From Gordionus sp. m RMFG-2023 (Eukaryota; Nematomorpha; Gordioida; Chordodea; Parachordodidae), in the NCBI RefSeq assembly GCF_954871325.1, contig NC_088777.1, positions 4,900,509-4,964,508 on the forward strand: DNA of 64,000 bases. The letters run 5' to 3'. Shown in pieces: positions 58,520-64,000 of the stretch; positions within the stretch are counted from its first letter, which is position 1, and each line of letters begins with the position of its first letter. The translations under genes were made by a program, and so were the position numbers. The notes under the pieces were generated by a model. That model saw only the letters and a list, made by a program, of their open reading frames with translations. It did not search any database and had not been told where the DNA came from.

Positions 58520-59078
58520 ACCCAAAGCCGATATTCGAATATGATGATTTAATAAATTGGCAGAAACTAAGTGTAGGGTTATAAATTAGAGTACTGCAAC
58601 ATTTCGCCCTTTTCCCCTAAATGTTAAAAAATTATTAGATCTGACCTCGTGGCTCGACTTTTCGATGTATTTATTTTGTTTCTCTAATCTGTTTTTCTAT
58701 AAAAAAAAATTTTATCATTAGGACTGTGTCTATCTTACAATATTTTCCTATAAAACTACATAACCCACCCGATATTAAAATTGATTTTACCACACCATCC
58801 ATATCTTTGAATCTATGTCAAAAAATGGTTTTTATGACTTTTATTCTTGAAAAAGTTAATTTAAAAAAAAAAAATCTCATTTAAAATATTGGTATATTAA
58901 AAATTGGCTCTCAAGACTAAATTTAAAACAGGATTTGTTGTTTCGAAAATTATATTATCGTCTGCCTTCTTATTTCTTTAATTTTCTAAAGATTCCTTCG
59001 ATTATAAGTGAGTTATTTAATATTACATTTTTGTATAATATTACAAAGCGAAGAATAAAAAAAGTAATGAAAAAGCAA
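58520..59078. other. Intron of the FLYWCH gene
   Basis: AT-rich; nothing recognised. Confidence 0.5.
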
Positions 59079-59202
59079 CAGAGTTGTTAAAAGATACTTT
59101 TTAAATGGATCTAGATACAGATACATCGTCTAAAATAATATCTAGATACAGATACCACATTTTTATATCTAGATACAGGATCTAGATACTTTAACAACTC
59201 TG
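59079..59202. mobile_element. hAT-type MITE, 'TCTAGATACAGATAC' family, copy 2
   Basis: Starts CAGAGTTGTTAAAAGATAC and ends TTTAACAACTCTG; flanks AAAAGCAA and AAAAGCAC match 7 of 8. It is shorter than the copy at 1377 because it has fewer internal repeats. Confidence 0.85.
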
Positions 59203-59319
59203 AAAAGCACTATTTGCGTTTTTTTTTAAAATGGTTGCTAACGCCAAACGGTAATTTCACAAATTTGCACGAGGCCATTTGAAAGACATTATTGACGCTT
59301 GCAACGTTTTGTTCGCACT

Positions 59320-59368
59320 ATTAGCCATTTTTAAAGATCGGCTCGAAATGAGCCGTTTCGCAACACTA
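59320..59368. repeat. Right end of TAGTGTTGTTAAACGG-family MITE
   Basis: TTAGCCATTTTTAAAGATCG GC...GAGCCGTTTCGCAACACTA. Confidence 0.7.
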
Positions 59369-60282
59369 CACATAAACCAAAAGACGACGAATATATCGAA
59401 TCGGTTTTTGAAAATATTGGCCCGACCCTATATTTTTAAAAACCGAAATATCGGTTTATTAATTAATTTATTTTTTTGCGTTAATAGATAATTCGGATAA
59501 ATTTTACAAAAATAAATATGATTCGAGGAAAATAATTAGGAAAATTAAAGGAAAACTTATCAATTTTTTATCCTGTTACATCAAATGTAAAAAAAAAATG
59601 AAATACAGAAGAATATAATTATGTCAGAATTTCGAAGCGTTTTATTTTTCTATCTTTTTTTAAAAAAAATGAGGCTAGCAATAGAAAGATTTTTCTTCGA
59701 TTTCTGGCCCTTCTCTCTCTAACTCCCGATTATTAAAGAAAAATTTGAATATTTAAAAAAAAAATGGGATTGGGCTCTTAGGCCGTGATTTGGCCTTGCG
59801 GGAACTCTATTTTATTTCCGATTTTCTTGATTTTTGAGTATATTTCCTTTATCGACATGCGTAAATTTTAAATACGCCTTTAAAATTTTCATTTTTGAGT
59901 AATTAATTAGCTTAATCTTTAAATATTTGATAAGTTAATAGGTAACTAGTAATAAATCTACAATCATCACGTGTTGATTCGTAATAAATAAATTTTTATC
60001 ATATTACTGAAGGCGAGTTTCTCTTTTTTTTCTAGAAGTACCTACCCTAACCTATTTATCTTCTGAGCTTTTCAGAGGGGGGGGTGGGATTATTTTAATG
60101 GAATGCCACCAATCATTCCATTCCGGGTGTTACTACAAACCCTATCCGATAATTTATATTGATTTTTTATTTACCACCTAACTATTAACTTACTTAATAT
60201 ACGCTATTTTTATAAATGATAAATTTTAGACGAACTAATATATATATTTTTTTTTAAAAAATAAAAAATAAATCTTTTACAG
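59369..60282. other. Intron of the FLYWCH gene
   Basis: Contains a fragment of the CCGATA-type repeat near 59395-59460 and a G8-TGGG tract at 60077-60088; no exon seen. Confidence 0.5.
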
Positions 60283-60354
60283 ATTTTACTTGTGGAGGAG
60301 AAATGGATGAAGATAGCAAATTCTCCCTGCTTAAGGATTTAGATATTTTGTCTT
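60283..60354 (+). CDS. Linker exon of FLYWCH cassette 2 (24 codons)
   Basis: Acceptor TCTTTTACAG, donor TGTAAGA, phase 1-1. Reads DFTCGGEMDEDSKFSLLKDL DILS. Its end (LLKDLDILS) matches the end of the linker at 63242 (ILRDIEILS), so the two linkers are paralogs. Confidence 0.75.
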
Positions 60355-61004
60355 GTAAGATTTAAATGATTTTATACAATTTTATTTATTGCAACTCACC
60401 CTAAAACAAAAATAACAATGGCAACTTTGAATATCTAAGGGCCACGCATCCAAATGACCGAGAAAAAAAAATATAATTTATAAAACTACCAGCAGGCAAG
60501 TATTTAATAACGCGATATACGCCATAATTTTTAATCGTAACACATTTCAAAATTTTCGTAATATTTTCAAAGCTTTTAAATTAGGTTTTTTTTAAAAAAA
60601 AGTTTTAAATTTTGCGAAACTTTTGAAAATATGTATATTGGGTATAGCCTAAAAAAAAGAAGAAGAAATCACTGCCTTATTTCTTATTCCTATTTTTCCC
60701 ATTTGGTGTAATTGTTAATGACTCACATTAGGGACCAGGAATAAAGAGCGTGTTGCGTTCTTGTTGCATTTGGCGTTCCCGTCAAAAAAAAATATGCCAG
60801 GTTCTGAAAGCGTTCCTTACAAAGAAAATAATCTAATTCCATTTCTACATAAATATATTCATCAATCCTTTTATAATATATATTATTTATTACATCTATG
60901 AGAGTATAAATAATGTTTTTACGCGATGGGGTTTAGTATAAATTTGATCGTCGAATGTCGATAAATATTAATTGGGTAACAAAATTATCCAGAAATATGT
61001 ATAT

Positions 61005-61345
61005 GTGTTAGCCGCATTGTGTTTTTTTTTCGTCTGCTAAAATATATTTCAAAGCATGTTTAGAATTACCTATCTTATGGAACTTAGACAATTTTGCCAT
61101 TGGATTAGTCTTGGAATCATTTATAAATTTATATTTAAAAAAAAAATCTATGGAAAAAAAACGAATATAAATTATTTTAAGTTTCAAAAGTTCATGGCAA
61201 AGTTGTCTGAAATTCATAGATTAGGTATTCCAAACATGGATGGAATCCATTTCTGGTAATATCCGATTTTTAAATTTAAAAATAACAAACTCGCTTCAAA
61301 ATATGATTTAAAGTTGAAAAAAAAATAACACATTGCCGCTAACAT
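61005..61345. mobile_element. MITE with long inverted repeats
   Basis: Left GTTAGCCGCATTGTGTTTTT TTTT and right AAAAAAATAACACATTGCCG CTAAC are inverted. A second inverted pair (TTTAGAATTACCTATCTTAT GG... and ...AGATTAGGTATTCCAAAC) lies inside. The overlapping open frames on both strands come from this palindrome and are not genes. Confidence 0.8.
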
Positions 61346-62076
61346 ATATCTTGTTATAAAAGTTTTTTATAAAATTTATTATTGTAAAATTTAATACATT
61401 TGTTTGGGTTATTTTGTGAAATTATTTTTTTTTGCCCGGATTAATTTTTTTTTGTAAACCTACGCGTATTTTTTTTTGACTTTGAAATAAAAGACTCAAC
61501 GTTAGTCTTGAAAAAATTATTAATATTTTTTTCGAAGTTAAGAATTTATATTAAGAAATTCATAATATTCAGAGAGAAGTAATTCAGTGGATCGGCACAA
61601 CAGCAAAATGTATTATAATATTTAATTTTATAAAAACAAGTTAAAATTATTTTAAATTTTAACTTTTTTAAAAAAAAATGTTTTGTAATTCTTAAATAAA
61701 ATAAAATCGCACAATAATAAATAATGAAATGATAAAATATTGCCCTGCCATGGCACGGGAATCAAAGAAAGAAAAGAATGAATATTTAATGAATGAGCCG
61801 CCATATCTATCATGATTTTCGTTAAGATTATTCCCATTAGCGTCCCATAATCTTTACCCGAGTTCCCAAAATAAATTATAATTTTTTTAGGCTATTACAA
61901 AAGTAAATGAGATAGAATATCGAGATGGAGACTTGGTCAGAAATCAGAAGATATAATTACTTTTTTGATTTTTCCAAATTCCATTATTTTAATTTTCTTT
62001 AAAATAAAAAAAAAGCTGACATTTTATAGGCTTTTGTCTATTATATTTACTATTTTGTTTTTCTTGCTACCAAAAG
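61346..62076. other. Intron of the FLYWCH gene
   Basis: AT-rich; nothing recognised apart from the acceptor pyrimidine tract at 62050-62070. Confidence 0.5.
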
Positions 62077-62337
62077 CCGGCACTCCCGTTTTCCTGTCTT
62101 ACCAGCGATACAAGAATGTCCCCTTCTTTGAAGGCTTCCTTTATAAATGCGTCGGTTCGAACGTGTATTTTTGCCGAATCGCTACCTGCTCTGGGAGGGC
62201 TTATCTGAAAGAGACCAACCAGGAGCTATGTGTGCTAAGGGGTCACAATCACGAAAAGATGGAAAGTGAGGCCGACGCTATTAAATATCTGCAGGATTGT
62301 ATCAAGGCAGAACAACCTCAAGATGGCGATACGATTG
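62077..62337 (+). CDS. FLYWCH zinc-finger exon, cassette 2
   Basis: Acceptor TTTTTCTTGCTACCAAAAG, donor GTAAAT, 261 bp, phase 1-1. Reads GTPVFLSYQRYKNVPFFEGF, LYKCVGSNVYFCRIATCSGR, AYLKETNQELCVLRGHNHEK: CX4C and HXH. A helix follows (ESEADAIKYLQDCI), then a Gln/Asp-rich end. The leftover T of the linker at 60283 gives Ser at the joint. Same length as 886-1146. Confidence 0.9.
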
Positions 62338-63241
62338 GTAAATGTTATTTTTTTTTCAAATTATAAACATTCGTAGGAACAAATTTTGTGGTTTGGGGAT
62401 CAAAATAATTTTAACTCGTAATTGACATTCCATCAACATAATTCTACCTAAATAAATTATGGCAAATTATGTTCCTGAACGCCGAAAAATGTTATCTTTT
62501 TTTAGTTAACACATTTCTTTGATGATTAGAGTTAGAAATGGTTATGCTACCACAAATAAGGATAAGCTTATCAATTTAGAGCTTGTTGGAAACTGTTCTT
62601 TGGGTTGGTCATTTTTGTAATATTTATGGAATATAGTCATAATAATCGAGTTATTAAGGTCATTCGGTATGGTAAGGCCTCGCAAATTCTTTTCCTTATT
62701 TGTTTGGTCAGAGCCAACCCCTGCCTGATTTTAAATGGGTCGAGTCCAGTATGGAACTTTTAATAGGAAATAAATATGTAAATTAATCACATTTAATATA
62801 GATAAGTTAAAAAATCATTAATTTATTTGTTCTAAATCCCAATAAAAAGTTATTTTATACTTAAACTTACTCGCGAACACAAATATCGCTCTTCACAGGT
62901 AAGCGATTGCGCCAATCGCGCGATTATATATTTAGTGGGCTAAGAAAGACAAAAATGAAATAAATTTTAGCTGAATATTTCGAATTATAAGATCTTCTTA
63001 TATAGAGGAACGTGACATAGCTTATTCCTCAAATTATTACCTCGAGGAGTGATGCACCCACATAAGATATACCCACTTATTAGAGACGTGCATGCAATGG
63101 CATCCGGGTTCATCTTAATTATCTTAAAACTAAATGGGGAAAAAACAGATAACCCGTTTATAGATGAGGTGCGAATATTAAAAAGTTTGTAATTTAATCA
63201 TATAAATAACCGACCCTATTTTAAAAAAAAATAATGTAAAG
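62338..63241. other. Intron of the FLYWCH gene
   Basis: AT-rich intron of 0.9 kb between two cassettes; no exon seen. Confidence 0.5.
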
Positions 63242-63331
63242 ATGCGGACAATAGCGAAACCTCTTCGGAAAAATTTTCCAACGGTGACATTGTCAGCCAA
63301 TCCATTCTCAGGGATATCGAAATTTTATCAT
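63242..63331 (+). CDS. Linker exon of FLYWCH cassette 3 (30 codons)
   Basis: Acceptor ATGTAAAG (weak), donor GTATTA, phase 1-1. Reads DADNSETSSEKFSNGDIVSQ SILRDIEILS. Only 102 bp separate it from the next FLYWCH exon. Confidence 0.7.
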
Positions 63332-63433
63332 GTATTACATATATATATATTTATAAAAATATCAATTATATATATTTTTTGACTTTTCGGAAGAATTAAA
63401 TACAATTTCCTGTCAAAAAACCAAAAATAAAAG

Positions 63434-63685
63434 CGGGTACTCCATCCTTCTTATCCCACAAGAAGCTCAGGAGGATTCCCTTTTTCGAAGGCTACCTTTA
63501 CAAGAACATCAGCTCGGGCGTTTACTTTTGCCGGGACCCTTCTTGCCCAGCTCGAGCTTACATGAAAGACCTTAATCAAGAATTTTGCGTTCTCCGCGCC
63601 CATAACCACGTCAAGTTCGAAAGCGAAGTCGACGCGATTACCTATTTAGACCAACCTCAAAGGCAATACAAGAGCGTCATGTCAA
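63434..63685 (+). CDS. FLYWCH zinc-finger exon, cassette 3
   Basis: Acceptor ATAAAAG, donor GTAAAT, 252 bp, phase 1-1. Reads GTPSFLSHKKLRRIPFFEGY, LYKNISSGVYFCRDPSCPAR, AYMKDLNQEFCVLRAHNHVK: CX4C and HXH, then ESEVDAITYL. Closest relative is the module at 62077, a tandem duplicate. If the donor is not used the frame stops two codons later at TAG, so this exon can also be terminal. Confidence 0.9.
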
Positions 63686-64000
63686 GTAAATAGTACCTTG
63701 TTGTTTCTCCTTTTAATATTTTTTAAAATATGTACCTGACGTGATGTCCTGTTTGAAAATTGATGTATTGGCATTAGTACCGTTTGTACAATTTACTACA
63801 CATGCTAAGACACTTTTCTCGATCTTGTAACGATTAAAGAGAACGAAAAAATTTATGTAACCTTTTTTTTAAATCAAATTTTTGATTATATTTGGTTAAA
63901 CATATAGATGATAGATAATATCTTTACTAGGTTTAATAATTGAAAAATATAATTTTACATTATTTAATATATTTTGAAAATACAAAATATAAGTTTGAAA
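63686..64000. other. Right edge, AT-rich
   Basis: No exon recognised; the gene probably continues past the window. Confidence 0.5.

Noticed and set aside
58324-58521. Minus-strand 65-codon frame
   Set aside because: Antisense shadow of the acidic linker exon.
61008-61259. Two overlapping frames of about 67 codons
   Set aside because: Generated by the palindrome of a MITE; the proteins mirror each other.

Overview
The window is very AT-rich eukaryotic DNA with short GT-AG introns, many small exons and a dense load of DNA transposons, MITEs, a LINE and LTR elements. Zinc fingers of the FLYWCH type (named from the insect Mod(mdg4) proteins), a PKC-like kinase and BED-finger hAT transposons point to an invertebrate animal, most likely an arthropod. 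The species cannot be fixed from the sequence alone.

Main host gene (plus strand, 94-1146 and about 38.7 kb to the right edge): a long series of exons encodes FLYWCH zinc-finger modules separated by small acidic or proline/serine-rich linker exons. I placed 25 exons by splice sites and reading frame. Nearly all are multiples of three that enter and leave in phase 1, so they could be skipped or joined without breaking frame. Nine carry a FLYWCH module: 886-1146, 38736-38958, 49725-49883, 55241-55403, 55662-55857, 56691-56879, 62077-62337 and 63434-63685 are the modules seen (eight), while 94-279, 60283-60354 and 63242-63331 are the linkers paired with the GTP-type modules. The whole behaves like a combinatorial zinc-finger cassette array, comparable in spirit to mod(mdg4). 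No BTB or other N-terminal domain lies in the window.

Second host gene (minus strand, 20106 down to 15235): five consecutive exons give a continuous AGC/PKC-like kinase catalytic core, from the middle of the N-lobe to just after the DxW..G motif. The intron at 15465-19170 holds a near-complete hAT transposon (15779-18541) with perfect 8-bp target duplications. Part of this locus was duplicated: 28.4-33.7 kb holds rearranged copies of 8.3-15.0 kb and of kinase exons, now a pseudogene.

Mobile DNA by region: GC-rich hAT-like repeat (2.2-2.8 kb); hAT relic with nested MITE (3.76-4.3 kb); 12-bp minisatellite (4.83-5.07 kb); degraded LINE on the minus strand (5.87-8.41 kb); LTR element (10.0-12.1 kb); relic of a repeated zinc-ribbon protein family (21.4-22.9 kb); hAT relic split by an LTR element (23.0-26.5 kb); young LTR element with 5-bp target duplication (35.3-37.5 kb); hAT relic as an inverted pair (45.2-47.2 kb); and a FLYWCH exon cassette carried inside a Mutator-like element that itself sits in a hAT-like element (56.3-57.9 kb). 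At least four MITE families have copies scattered over the window.
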